A model generated the notes under the pieces. It was not told the origin of the DNA. It did not search any database and worked only from the letters and a program-made list of their open reading frames with translations. From an uncultured Bacillota bacterium (GTDB lineage Bacteria; Bacillota; Clostridia; Oscillospirales; Oscillospiraceae): DNA of 64,000 bases. This document shows, piece by piece, positions 26,359 through 34,244 of the stretch. Position 1 is the first letter of the stretch; every line of letters begins with the position of its first letter. The stretch spans positions 19,050-83,049 of the forward strand of contig CANEFX010000011.1 of the NCBI GenBank assembly GCA_947426945.1, read 5' to 3'. The translations under genes and the position numbers were made by a program.

Positions 26359-27645
26359 TCATCCCCGCGCCACAGCGGCGAAGCCCTTCTCCAGGTCGGC
26401 AATGATGTCGTCGATGTGCTCGGTGCCGATGGACAGGCGGATGGTGTTGGGCTTAATGCCCTGATCCAGCAGCTCCTCGGGGGAGAGCTGGGAGTGGGTG
26501 GTGGTAGCCGGGTGGATGACCAGGGATTTCACGTCCGCCACGTTAGCCAGCAGGGAGAAAATCTCCAGATTGTCGATAAACTTGTGAGCCTCGGTTTGAC
26601 CGCCCTTGATCTCAAAGGTGAAGATGGACGCTCCGCCATTGGGGAAGTACTTCTCATACAGGGCGTGGTCGGGATGATCGGGCAGAGAGGGGTGGTTGAC
26701 CTTCTCCACCTGGGGGTGAGAGGAGAGGAACTCCACAACTTTCCTGGTATTCTCAGCGTGGCGCTCCAGCCGCAGGGACAGGGTCTCCACGCCCTGGAGG
26801 AGCAGGAATGCGTTGAAGGGGGAGAGGGTGGCCCCGGTGTCCCGCAGGAGGATGGCCCGGATGTAGGTGACAAAGGCGGCTGGGCCGGCGGCATCCACAA
26901 AGCTGACCCCGTGGTAGCTGGGGTTGGGCTCGGAGATGGGCCTATACTTGCCGGAGGCCTTCCAATCAAACTTTCCGCTGTCCACGATGATGCCGCCCAG
27001 AGTAGTGCCGTGGCCGCCGATAAACTTGGTGGCCGAGTGGACCACGATGTCCGCTCCATGCTCAATGGGCCGGATGAGGTAGGGCGTGCCGAAGGTGTTG
27101 TCGATGACCAGGGGCAGGCCGTGGGTGTGGGCGATCTGGGCGATAGCGTCAATGTCGGGGATATCGCTGTTGGGGTTGCCCAGGGTCTCCAGATAGATTG
27201 CCTTGGTGTTGGGCCGGATGGCGGCGGTAATGGCGTTCAGGTCATGGGCGTCTACAAAGGTGGTCTGGATGCCATACTGAGGCAGGGTGTGGGCCAGCAG
27301 GTTGTAGCTGCCGCCGTAGATGGTCTTTTGGGCCACAATGTGGTCTCCCGCCTGGGCCAACGCCTGGATGGTATAGGTGATGGCTGCCGCGCCGGAGGCC
27401 AGGGCCAGTGCCGCCACGCCCCCTTCCAGGGCGGCGAGGCGCTTCTCCAGCACGTCCTGAGTGGAGTTGGTCAGCCGGCCGTAGATGTTGCCGGCGTCCG
27501 CCAGCCCAAACCGGGCGGCGGCGTGGGCGGAGTCCCGGAACACATAGCTGGTGGTCTGATAGATGGGAACCGCCCGGGCGTCGGTGGCGGGGTCGGGCTG
27601 CTCCTGGCCCACGTGGAGCTGCAAGGTCTCAAATTTATAGCTCAT
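26359..27645 (-). CDS. metY: O-acetylhomoserine sulfhydrylase (MetY-type)
   Basis: 428 aa, the usual length for the MetY group. Start at 27645 with GAAAGGGG upstream. Cys/Met metabolism PLP family: opening [30 protein letters not shown] cannot be mistaken (quoted in parts: [22 protein letters not shown]), PLP lysine in [13 protein letters not shown], and a terminal [18 protein letters not shown]. It converts O-acetylhomoserine plus sulfide to homocysteine. First gene of the metY-cysK-nifS-nifU block, behind a near-consensus promoter. Confidence 0.93.
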   Translation of the reverse strand: MSYKFETLQLHVGQEQPDPATDARAVPIYQTTSYVFRDSAHAAARFGLADAGNIYGRLTNSTQDVLEKRLAALEGGVAALALASGAAAITYTIQALAQAGDHIVAQKTIYGGSYNLLAHTLPQYGIQTTFVDAHDLNAITAAIRPNTKAIYLETLGNPNSDIPDIDAIAQIAHTHGLPLVIDNTFGTPYLIRPIEHGADIVVHSATKFIGGHGTTLGGIIVDSGKFDWKASGKYRPISEPNPSYHGVSFVDAAGPAAFVTYIRAILLRDTGATLSPFNAFLLLQGVETLSLRLERHAENTRKVVEFLSSHPQVEKVNHPSLPDHPDHALYEKYFPNGGASIFTFEIKGGQTEAHKFIDNLEIFSLLANVADVKSLVIHPATTTHSQLSPEELLDQGIKPNTIRLSIGTEHIDDIIADLEKGFAAVARG

Positions 27646-27677
27646 GGGAAATATCCCCTTTCTCTGTTGTTGTCCCG

Positions 27678-27706
27678 AGTATATTCCCATAAACCTACTT
27701 TGTCAA
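27678..27706 (-). promoter_or_regulatory. metY promoter
   Basis: Minus-strand -35 TTGACA (27701-27706), 17-nt spacer, -10 TATACT (27678-27683), about 30 nt upstream of the start. Confidence 0.85.
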
Positions 27707-27737
27707 TAGGAATATGGATATTTCTTGAAATCCTATT
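27705..27737. promoter_or_regulatory. Putative Rrf2/CymR operator between divergent promoters
   Basis: Inverted repeat AATAGGA (27705-27711) and TCCTATT (27731-27737), with an inner imperfect dyad around TTTCTTGAAA. It overlaps the -35 boxes of both metY and the Rrf2 gene, so one bound repressor could silence both. Confidence 0.5.
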
Positions 27738-27753
27738 TACCCTGTAGTATAAT
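27725..27753 (+). promoter_or_regulatory. Promoter of the Rrf2 regulator gene
   Basis: -35 TTGAAA (27725-27730), 17-nt spacer, -10 TATAAT (27748-27753). Confidence 0.85.
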
Positions 27754-27776
27754 GGGATGAAATAGGAGGGATTTTT

Positions 27777-28184
27777 ATGATGATTTCCACAAAGGGCCGG
27801 TACGCCCTGCGGTTTCTGATAGACGTTGCGGAGCATCAGAAGGACGGCTTTGTGCCGCTGAAGGATGTGGCGGCCCGCCAGGAGATTTCGGAGAAATACC
27901 TGGAGATCGTGGTGAAAGAGCTGGTAAAGGGCAGGCTGCTGGACACCCTGCGCGGGAAAGGCGGCGGCTACCGGCTGAACAGGCCGCCGGAGGAGTACAA
28001 CGTAAAGGCTGTCATTGAGCAGATGGAGGGACCGCTTGCCCCGGTTGCCTGTCTGGAACCGGGGCAGGAGGCCTGCCCCAGAAGCAAGGACTGCCGGACG
28101 CTCTCCCTCTGGCAGGGATTGGATCGGGTTATCTCCGACTATCTGGCACAGTTCACCCTGGCGGACTTGATGGAAGAATATTGA
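27777..28184 (+). CDS. Rrf2-family regulator, CymR-like
   Basis: 135 aa, normal Rrf2 length. Start at 27777, with TAGGAGGG upstream. The wHTH opens with STKGRYALRFLIDVAEHQ and continues LKDVAARQEISEKYLEIVVKELVKGRLL and GKGGGYRLNRPPEE, classic Rrf2 sequence. Two cysteines (VACLEPG and EACPRSKDC) are present but not in the IscR three-cysteine spacing, so an Fe-S cluster is uncertain. Divergent from metY-cysK-nifS-nifU with overlapping promoters, so it probably represses sulfur assimilation when cysteine is available, as CymR does. Confidence 0.9.
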   Translation: MMISTKGRYALRFLIDVAEHQKDGFVPLKDVAARQEISEKYLEIVVKELVKGRLLDTLRGKGGGYRLNRPPEEYNVKAVIEQMEGPLAPVACLEPGQEACPRSKDCRTLSLWQGLDRVISDYLAQFTLADLMEEY

Positions 28185-28191
28185 AATATCC

Positions 28192-29616
28192 CTATTGGTT
28201 TTGTTTCTCTGACAGCTTCCGCTCAAAGCGGTCCTTCCGGGTGTCGGTGGGAACCGGCGTAGGATAGCGGCCGGTAAAACAGGCGTTACAGCAGTGATCA
28301 CTCCCGATGAGCGCCCCCAGCTGCTCCACCGGCAGGTAGCCCAGGGAATCCGCCCCGATAATTTTGGCGATCTCTTCCACGCTGTGGCGGCAGGCGATAA
28401 GGTTTTCTTTGGAGTCGATGTCTGTACCATAAAAGCAGGGATTCAGGAAAGGGGGTGCGGACACCCGGAGGTGTATCTCCCTGGCCCCCGCTTCCCGGAG
28501 CAGCCTGACGATCCGTCCGCTGGTGGTCCCCCGGACGATGGAGTCGTCCACCAGAACCACCCGCTTTCCCGCCACGCTGTCCCGGACGGCGCTGAGCTTG
28601 ATCTTCACCTGGTCCAGCCGGTGGTCCTGGCCGGGGGCGATGAAGGTACGGCCGATGTATTTGTTTTTGATGAGGCCGATTCCGTAGGGGATGCCGGAGG
28701 CCCGGCTGTAGCCCAGGGCCGCGTCCAGGCCGGAATCAGGCACCCCCACTACCACGTCCGCCTGGACCGGGTGGGTTTGGGACAGAATTTCCCCGGCCCG
28801 CAGGCGGGAGGCGTGGACGGACACCCCGTCGATGACCGAGTCCGGGCGGGCGAAGTAGATGTACTCGAAGATGCAGGGGGTGGGCTCCACCTTACCGCAG
28901 TGCTCCCGGCGGGACACGACTCTGTCTTTGGAGAACACCAGAATCTCTCCCGGCTCCAGGTCCCGGACGAACTCCGCCCCCACCGCCGCCAGGGCACAGC
29001 TCTCGGAGGCCGCTACGTAAGTCCCGTCCTCCATTTTTCCGTAGCAAAGGGGGCGGAAGCCGTGAGGATCCCGGGCACAGATCAGCTTCTGGGGGGACAT
29101 GAGCACCAGGGAGTAGGCCCCCTCCAGTTTGGACATGGCGGCGCTGAGGGCGTCCTCAATGGAGGGGGCGGCGAGCCGCTCCTTAGTGACCATATAGGCG
29201 ATAATCTCGGTATCGCTGGTGGAGTGGAAGATGGCCCCGGACAGCTCCAGCTCGTCCCGGAGCCGGGCGGCGTTGCTCAGGTTTCCGTTATGGGCCAGGG
29301 CCATGCGGCCCTTCTGGTGGTTGACCTCAATGGGCTGACAGTTGCTCCGGACGGAGGCCCCGGTAGTGCCGTAGCGGGTGTGGCCCACCGCCATAGTCCC
29401 CCGGGGCAGGCGGGCCAGCGCTTCGCTGGAGAACACCTCCCCCACCAGCCCCAGGTCCTTGTGGGAGGCGAATACCCCGTCGTCGTTGACCACAATGCCG
29501 CAGCTCTCCTGTCCCCGGTGCTGGAGGGAGTACAGGCCGTAGTAGGCCAGCCGACCCACGTCCCCGGGCCGGGGGCTGATTGTGCCAAAGACGCCGCATT
29601 CCTCATGAATACTCAT
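28192..29616 (-). CDS. purF: Amidophosphoribosyltransferase
   Basis: 474 aa. Start at 29616 with CGGAGGTATT upstream. Glutamine PRPP amidotransferase of the Bacillus type: a six-residue propeptide precedes the nucleophile Cys7 (HEE-CGVFG), then YYGLYSLQHRGQESCGI, the PRPP loop VVLVDDSIVRGTTSG, and C-terminal cysteines (CRHSVEE, CCNACFTGRYP) for the [4Fe-4S] cluster. It commits PRPP to purine synthesis. Other pur genes are not adjacent. Convergent with the Rrf2 gene, 7 nt apart. Confidence 0.96.
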   Translation of the reverse strand: MSIHEECGVFGTISPRPGDVGRLAYYGLYSLQHRGQESCGIVVNDDGVFASHKDLGLVGEVFSSEALARLPRGTMAVGHTRYGTTGASVRSNCQPIEVNHQKGRMALAHNGNLSNAARLRDELELSGAIFHSTSDTEIIAYMVTKERLAAPSIEDALSAAMSKLEGAYSLVLMSPQKLICARDPHGFRPLCYGKMEDGTYVAASESCALAAVGAEFVRDLEPGEILVFSKDRVVSRREHCGKVEPTPCIFEYIYFARPDSVIDGVSVHASRLRAGEILSQTHPVQADVVVGVPDSGLDAALGYSRASGIPYGIGLIKNKYIGRTFIAPGQDHRLDQVKIKLSAVRDSVAGKRVVLVDDSIVRGTTSGRIVRLLREAGAREIHLRVSAPPFLNPCFYGTDIDSKENLIACRHSVEEIAKIIGADSLGYLPVEQLGALIGSDHCCNACFTGRYPTPVPTDTRKDRFERKLSEKQNQ

Positions 29617-29648
29617 CGCAATACCTCCGTGTTGTGATAAATAAATGT

Positions 29649-29676
29649 GCCCGGCCAGCGTTTCCGCTGTCCGGGC
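29649..29676 (-). terminator. Hairpin between the micro-ORFs and purF
   Basis: 12-bp stem GCCCGGACAGCG/CGCTGGCCGGGC with one mismatch and a GAAA loop on the minus strand, followed by ACATTTATTTATC. May terminate the micro-ORF transcript or attenuate purF. Confidence 0.5.
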
Positions 29677-29724
29677 GTTGGCTTCGGTGATGGATGGATC
29701 ACGCAAAGATTGGAGAGGGCAATC

Positions 29725-29778
29725 TCAGCGGGAAAAGGTCCCGTAGTACTCCGACAGAAAGTCAGCCAGCTTTTTCAT
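29725..29778 (-). CDS. Micro-ORF B, 17-residue peptide upstream of purF
   Basis: Minus strand, ATG at 29776-29778 with GGAGG about 9 nt upstream. The peptide is MKKLADFLSEYYGTFSR. It shares the pattern MKK...KL/L..FLS.YY..FS with micro-ORF A 36 nt upstream. A Lys-rich start and alternating hydrophobic residues suggest an amphipathic helix. No known family is recognised. The similarity to A and the strong ribosome sites argue that both are translated. Confidence 0.5.
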   Translation of the reverse strand: MKKLADFLSEYYGTFSR

Positions 29779-29814
29779 TCTCAATTCCTCCTTCTGTTTG
29801 TCTGGGTATCCCGG

Positions 29815-29889
29815 TTAAAAGTCCATGGAGAACGACTTATAGTAGCCGGTCAGCAGGTTGGACAGCTTCTCAAAGAATGTCTTTTTCAT
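29815..29889 (-). CDS. Micro-ORF A, 24-residue peptide
   Basis: Minus strand, ATG at 29887-29889 with GTGGAGGAAC upstream (ideal ribosome site). The peptide begins MKKTFFEKLSNLLTGYYKS and ends FSMDF. Residues EKLSNLLTGYYKSFS line up with ADFLSEYYGTFS of micro-ORF B, so the two look like a tandem duplication. Candidate -10 TAGGAT with an extended TG lies upstream (29954-29962). Function unknown: signalling peptide, leader, or membrane-active peptide are all possible. Confidence 0.5.
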   Translation of the reverse strand: MKKTFFEKLSNLLTGYYKSFSMDF

Positions 29890-29953
29890 GGTCAGTTCCT
29901 CCACTTTCTTGTAATTTGATTTGGTTTTCTTTGTATCTCCCTTGGATGCTCTC

Positions 29954-29962
29954 ATCCTAGCA
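29954..29962 (-). promoter_or_regulatory. Possible extended -10 promoter for the micro-ORFs
   Basis: Minus-strand TGCTAGGAT, an extended -10 element, 65 nt upstream of micro-ORF A. The -35 region is weak (TTTCCT at an 18-nt spacing). Confidence 0.4.
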
Positions 29963-30027
29963 CAGCTTTGAGGAAAAAGGAAATACATATATCATTGCGA
30001 TTGCCATATCTTTTAGATATGATAAGT

Positions 30028-30047
30028 CCCCGCGCAACGGCGCGGGG
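30028..30047 (-). terminator. Hairpin terminator after the LysR gene
   Basis: 8-bp GC stem CCCCGCGC/GCGCGGGG with a 4-nt loop, 12 nt past the stop, followed by ACTTATC. Confidence 0.55.
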
Positions 30048-30058
30048 GCTGTCTGCTG

Positions 30059-30955
30059 TTATGCCTTCGCCTGACGCTCCTCCAGGTAATCCTGGACATA
30101 GCGGATAAACTCCCGGGTCAGCCCGGAAGGGGCCTGCCCCTTGTTCCAGACCAGGATGTACTCCGCCTGACGGGCGGGCTGGGTCACCACCTTGGACACC
30201 ACCAGTTCGTTGGATACCCCAAGAGTCTGGGGGAAGATGCTGACCCCCACCCCCTGGCTGGCCAAAGCTGCCGCGTCCATATAGTTGGACATCTCGCAGA
30301 GGATTTGGGGTTCCGCCCCGATCTCCCCGAACCAGCGGCGAATGGACTCGATCCGGGATTTGCGGCTGGGGACGATGAGCGGCTCGCCCACCAGGCTGGA
30401 CAGGGGGATGGTATCTCCCGGCTCTTTGGCCAGGGGGTGGTCCGGGTGGAGCATGGCGGCCCAGGGCTCCCGGCCCACTGGAAAGCCCTCCAGGTGTTCG
30501 GTATCATAGGGGGCGGCAATGACGGCCAGGTCGGCCAGCCCCTTGCGCAGCCGGTCCAGCACGTCGTCGCTGCTGCCGTTCCACAGGTTGTATCGCACTA
30601 AGGGGAACTCCTCCCGGAAGCCGGCAATCCATTGGGCGGCCAGGAAGGGGGCGCGGCCCTCCACCATGCTCAGGTAGATGGTGCCCGTCATCCCCTCCCG
30701 CAGGCTGGCAAGCTCCTGCCGGGTCTTGTCCGCAAGCTCCTGCAGCTGGACGGCCCTGCGCAGCAGCAGGGCCCCCTCCTCGGTGAGCTCCAGATGCCGC
30801 TTGCCCCGGATAAAGAGCTGGACCCCCAGTTCCTCCTCTAAGGCCTTGATCTGGTTGCTCAGGGGCGGCTGGCTCATGTTCAGCTTTTCCGCCGCCCGGG
30901 TGATGTTCAGCTCCCGGGCCACGACGGTAAAGTAGCGTAAGGTGCGCAGCTCCAT
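30059..30955 (-). CDS. LysR-family transcriptional regulator
   Basis: 298 aa, typical length. Start at 30955 with GGGAGGGG upstream. N-terminal wHTH: MELRTLRYFTVVARELNITR, AAEKLNMSQPPLSNQIKALE; then an effector-binding domain from ~90 (GTIYLSMVEGRAPFLAAQWI). The HTH is close to the CbbR/BenM-like consensus. Transcribed from the same strand as the antiporter gene upstream of it (126 nt away); it could control that gene or others not seen here. Effector unknown. Confidence 0.92.
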   Translation of the reverse strand: MELRTLRYFTVVARELNITRAAEKLNMSQPPLSNQIKALEEELGVQLFIRGKRHLELTEEGALLLRRAVQLQELADKTRQELASLREGMTGTIYLSMVEGRAPFLAAQWIAGFREEFPLVRYNLWNGSSDDVLDRLRKGLADLAVIAAPYDTEHLEGFPVGREPWAAMLHPDHPLAKEPGDTIPLSSLVGEPLIVPSRKSRIESIRRWFGEIGAEPQILCEMSNYMDAAALASQGVGVSIFPQTLGVSNELVVSKVVTQPARQAEYILVWNKGQAPSGLTREFIRYVQDYLEERQAKA

Positions 30956-31081
30956 GACAGCCCCTCCCTGTGCAATTTCACCTGTATTATTCTATGCGGC
31001 GTGTGGCTCATCAAGACAATGCTGCCGGTCTGGGCATTGACAAATACCCTTTCTGTTACAGTGCAGCGGATATTGTTCAAA

Positions 31082-32350
31082 TTATTGGGGCTTCTTTCCC
31101 AACATTTCATCAGACACCAGCTCCAGCTGTTCGGCCTTATGGTAGCGGTCGGCAAGGGTGTTGCCGGCCGCGGCTCCCTTGGCCCGTCCGCTGAAGCACA
31201 GCTTAAGCAGGACCGGCGTCAGAACCGCACAGCCTACCACGGTAATGACGATAGGGGTCATCATAGCCTGACTGAGCATTCCCATAGACAGTCCACGGTT
31301 GGCTACAATCAAAGCCACCTCACCCCGGCAGGCCATACCGGCGCCTACCTGGAGGCACTCCATTCCGTCAAAGCCGCACAGCCTGGCCCCCAGACCGCAG
31401 CCGATCACTTTCGACAGAATCGCCACAGCCAGAAGCAGCAGGGAGAACGCGACCAGGCTTCCGTTCAGCTGGGGCAGCTCCACCTTGATGCCAATACCGG
31501 CGAAAAACACCGGCGTCAGCAGCAGATAGCTCAGGGGCTCAAATTTTGAGCGAATGTAATCGGCCTTAGGAGTGCAGGCCACCACCAGCCCGGCGGCAAA
31601 GGCGCCGATAATATCGGCTACGCCAAAAAACTCCTCCGCGCAGTAGGCCAGCAGCAGGCAGAGCACAAAGGCGAAGACCGGGTAGCGCCGGAGATTCTTC
31701 TGGTGGGCAAGGGCGATCATCCGGCGAAACAGCCAGATACCCCCACACGCGGCGGCAATGGCAAAGACAAAAAACAGGGTGATCTTCAGCAGTACAATCA
31801 GCAGGCCGCTTCCGTCTCCTGCCATGCTGGCCACCACCGTCAGAGCCACCAGGCCCAGCACATCATCAATGAGGGCGGCGGCCAGAATCGTGCTGCCAAC
31901 GTGGGTATCCAGGTGCCCCAGCTCCTTGAGGGTCTCTACCGTGATGCTCACAGAGGTGGCGGTAAGTACGGTACCCAGGAAAATGTTTTCCAGTAGGGTG
32001 TTATCCGGCAGCCAGCCCAGCTTCCCCGCCATCCAGCCAAAACCCGTACCCATAAGCATGGGCACCAGCACACCGCACAGCGCCACCAGAAAACCCGCCT
32101 TTCCGGCGCCCCGCAGTTCCCGCAGATCGGTGCCCATTCCGGCAGTGAAAAGAATTACGATCACACCCAACTCACTCAGTTGAGAAAGAAATGCAGTCTC
32201 TGAGAGTATGTTTAGCGCCGCGGGTCCCAGAATCAGTCCGGCCAGCAGTGCTCCCACTACCCTGGGCATTTGGAATTTTCCTGTGGCAATTCCCAACAGT
32301 TTGGTACTCAATAAAATCAATGCCAGATCCAGCAAATAGTGATAGGACAT
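31082..32350 (-). CDS. Cation:proton antiporter (CPA2/KefB-like membrane domain)
   Basis: 422 aa, about 12-13 membrane helices. Start at 32350 with GGGGAGGAAC upstream. Motifs of the monovalent cation:proton antiporter-2 family: MPRVVGALLAGLILGPAAL (helix 1-2), TATSVSITVETLKELG in the unwound helix, and AALIDDVLGLVAL with the paired Asp residues that bind the ion. No C-terminal RCK/TrkA domain follows, so it is a stand-alone membrane domain. Exchanges Na+ or K+ for H+ across the cytoplasmic membrane. Confidence 0.9.
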   Translation of the reverse strand: MSYHYLLDLALILLSTKLLGIATGKFQMPRVVGALLAGLILGPAALNILSETAFLSQLSELGVIVILFTAGMGTDLRELRGAGKAGFLVALCGVLVPMLMGTGFGWMAGKLGWLPDNTLLENIFLGTVLTATSVSITVETLKELGHLDTHVGSTILAAALIDDVLGLVALTVVASMAGDGSGLLIVLLKITLFFVFAIAAACGGIWLFRRMIALAHQKNLRRYPVFAFVLCLLLAYCAEEFFGVADIIGAFAAGLVVACTPKADYIRSKFEPLSYLLLTPVFFAGIGIKVELPQLNGSLVAFSLLLLAVAILSKVIGCGLGARLCGFDGMECLQVGAGMACRGEVALIVANRGLSMGMLSQAMMTPIVITVVGCAVLTPVLLKLCFSGRAKGAAAGNTLADRYHKAEQLELVSDEMLGKKPQ

Positions 32351-32388
32351 GAGCGGTTCCTCCCCACATATGGAATAAACACAGAATT

Positions 32389-32416
32389 ATCATAGCTCCT
32401 TTCACCGGATTTACAA
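32389..32416 (-). promoter_or_regulatory. Promoter of the antiporter gene
   Basis: Minus-strand -35 TTGTAA (32411-32416), 16-nt spacer, -10 TATGAT (32389-32394), 39 nt upstream of the start. Confidence 0.6.
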
Positions 32417-32465
32417 GAGAAGTTTTATATAAAAATAAGAGACTGATGAATGAAATTTTTGATTA

Positions 32466-32755
32466 TCAGAAGCCCAACGAGTTCATAATGGTGTGGTTGT
32501 GGATGTAGTCGGTGTTCACGTGAGTGGCCACCACACACTGGTAGCCCTGAAAGTACTCCGCAAATTAGGCAGTTTCAAAATCCAGCGGGTTGTCCGGGGA
32601 GAAGTACCGGACGATGTGGTAGTAGCCACGGCCGTCCGTTTTGTGAAACTGCTTTTTGACCGCTTCGAACTCGTTACGCGCAGTCTGCGCCACACAGTTC
32701 ACGACAGTGATGAGGGAGTCGGTGGTCTTCTCCGGTTGGTCACATAATCCAGGAT
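32466..32755 (-). pseudogene. Relaxase/mobilisation protein remnant
   Basis: Read on the minus strand in pieces: GLGSILDYVTN, then after a one-base frameshift PEKTTDSLITVVNCVAQTAR, HIVRYFSPDNPLDFETA, an in-frame TAA, then AEYFQGYQCVVATHVNTDYI and HNHTIMNSLGF. The last part is the histidine triad of MobA-type relaxases (H...D-Y-IHNH..NS). The frameshift, the internal stop and early termination make it non-functional. It is the trace of a mobilisable or conjugative element. Confidence 0.8.
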
Positions 32756-32760
32756 GCTGC

Positions 32761-32991
32761 CTAAGCCACGAGAGACAGCCACGACTTTCCCACCTTCGGC
32801 GCTCCCGCCAGGACGTGGAGCCCATGCGGGAGCAGTTGGGAGATCACAAAGCGGATGGGCGGCAGCACCGTTTCAAACTCACTTCTACTCAGATGCCTTT
32901 TGTCCTGCCTGGCCTGGGCCTGCGCACGCTTTCGATTCTCCTCCAGGAATTCCGCGACCTCCTTTGGCACTGATACTTGCTCATAGCGCAT
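32761..32991 (-). pseudogene. Truncated RepA-like AAA ATPase gene fragment
   Basis: 76 codons from an ATG with CAGGAAT upstream: QVSVPKEVAEFLEENRKRAQ..., then LPHGLHVLAGAPKVGKSWLS with a Walker A of the AAA_25/RepA-DnaB-like type, stopping at VA. The remaining ATPase domain is missing and relaxase remnants follow immediately in another frame, so an internal deletion joined two genes of one element. Located 78 nt downstream of tRNA-Thr. Confidence 0.7.
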
Positions 32992-33033
32992 ATATTCCTG
33001 AGCTTTAAGTATATTTAATTCAAAAAAGTTGTA

Positions 33034-33069
33034 AAAACCCGCAGGAATTTTACAATTCCTGCGGGTTTT
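33034..33069 (-). terminator. Terminator of tRNA-Thr
   Basis: Perfect 16-bp stem AAAACCCGCAGGAATT/AATTCCTGCGGGTTTT with a 4-nt loop; its first base overlaps the end of the encoded CCA. One of the longest perfect hairpins in the window. Confidence 0.9.
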
Positions 33070-33143
33070 GGAGCTAGCGGTGGGAATCGAACCCACAACC
33101 CCATCATTACGAGTGATGTGCTCTGCCATTGAGCCACGCTAGC
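33069..33143 (-). tRNA. tRNA-Thr (anticodon CGU)
   Basis: Folds into a full cloverleaf: acceptor GCTAGCG/CGCTAGC, D-arm GGCTCAATGGCAGAGC, anticodon stem CATCA/TGATG with loop CTCGTAA (anticodon CGT), T-arm GTGGG-TTCGATT-CCCAC, discriminator U, and CCA encoded at 33069-33071. It reads ACG threonine codons. It adjoins mobile-element debris on its 3' side, consistent with use as an integration site. Confidence 0.95.
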
Positions 33144-33263
33144 ATGAGTAGTATTATACTCAAATCGGGTCCCTCCGTCAAGAGGCGGGCGGGCGATTTT
33201 TAGCTATACTTTTTTCATCTTTCATGATAAAATATACACACCTAAGAGAAAAGAGGACGCTTT

Positions 33264-34163
33264 ATGGTCATCAGCGGCTTTTCCGAACTGAAATCCCATC
33301 TGCGCAATCTGCCGCCCAAGACGGCGGTGGTAGCGGCGGCTCACGATAAGCACACCCTCCAGGCGGTGTTTGAGGCCCGGCGAGATGGCCTGATCCGGCC
33401 CGTTTTAGTGGGGCAAAAAGAGAAAATTTTATCCATTGCTCACGGCTTTGGAGAGGAACTGGACCCTGCACATGTGGTGGACGCGGCGGAAGACGCCGCC
33501 TGCGCTGCCAGGTCGGTGGAGTTGATCCGCTCCGGGAAGGGGACCATGCTCATTAAGGGGATGCTCCCCACCGGGACTTTGCTTAAGGCGGTGGTGCATA
33601 AGCAGGCGGGCATCCGCGCCAGTCAGGTCATGTCTCATGTGGCCATTCTGGACGTGCCCGGCTACCACAAGCTGCTCTATGTCACCGACGGCGGTATGGT
33701 GGTGGCCCCGGACTTAGAGCAGAAGCGGCACATTCTGCAAAACGCGGTGGATTTCTGCCGCTTCCTGGGCTATGACCGGCCCAAGGCGGCGGTGCTGTGC
33801 GCCGTGGAGACAGTGAGTCCTGCTATGCCCGAGACGGCGGACGCTGCTGTGCTGAAAGCAGAAGGGGAGCGGGGAGACTTTGGTCCCTGCATCGTGGAGG
33901 GGCCAATTTCCCTGGACCTGGCCACCGATGCCCGGGCCGCTCAAGTGAAGGGATACCGCAGTCCGGCGGCGGGGGATGCCGATATTCTCCTGGCCCCCTC
34001 CATCGCGGCGGGCAACCTGTTGGGCAAGTCCCTTTACGGGCTGGCAGGAGGGGAGATGGCCGGGGTGGTGCTGGGGGCGGCGGTGCCTATTACCGTCAAT
34101 TCCAGGGGCGCAACGGCGGCGGAAAAATATTGGTCGATCATGATCTGCGCGGCGATGAAGTAG
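33264..34163 (+). CDS. ptb: Phosphate butyryltransferase
   Basis: 299 aa, normal for Ptb. Start at 33264 after AGAGGAC. Belongs to the phosphate acetyl/butyryltransferase family: MLIKGMLPTGTLLKAVVHK, VMSHVAILDVPGYHKLLYVTD, EGPISLDLATD and the C-terminal AGVVLGAAVPITVNSRGATA. It converts butyryl-CoA and phosphate to butyryl phosphate. Butyrate kinase follows 81 nt downstream, giving the classic ptb-buk route for ATP-yielding butyrate formation. Confidence 0.95.
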   Translation: MVISGFSELKSHLRNLPPKTAVVAAAHDKHTLQAVFEARRDGLIRPVLVGQKEKILSIAHGFGEELDPAHVVDAAEDAACAARSVELIRSGKGTMLIKGMLPTGTLLKAVVHKQAGIRASQVMSHVAILDVPGYHKLLYVTDGGMVVAPDLEQKRHILQNAVDFCRFLGYDRPKAAVLCAVETVSPAMPETADAAVLKAEGERGDFGPCIVEGPISLDLATDARAAQVKGYRSPAAGDADILLAPSIAAGNLLGKSLYGLAGGEMAGVVLGAAVPITVNSRGATAAEKYWSIMICAAMK

Positions 34164-34244
34164 GGGCGGTATCTGCCAGCCGCTTTCCAGGGGACGGTAC
34201 AGAGGTCTCTCCCCTGCAAGAGATAAATAAAATCGGAGGTCGCT

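Noticed and set aside
24311..26464. Plus-strand open frame of about 717 codons opposite nifS and cysK
   Set aside because: Shadow of two well-identified minus-strand genes; no protein family features.
28176..28198. Second Rrf2 operator-like sequence (GAAATATCCCTATTGG) after the regulator gene
   Set aside because: It lies between convergent genes with no promoter nearby; similarity to the metY operator region is probably chance or a short repeat.
30005..30021. CATATC-TTTTA-GATATG inverted repeat as an operator for the LysR gene
   Set aside because: It lies downstream of that gene and has no T-N11-A LysR-box context; too short to support alone.
33205..33238. Vegetative promoter for ptb-buk
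   Set aside because: TAAAAT and TATACA are present but no -35 fits at 16-18 nt, so the start site could not be placed with confidence.
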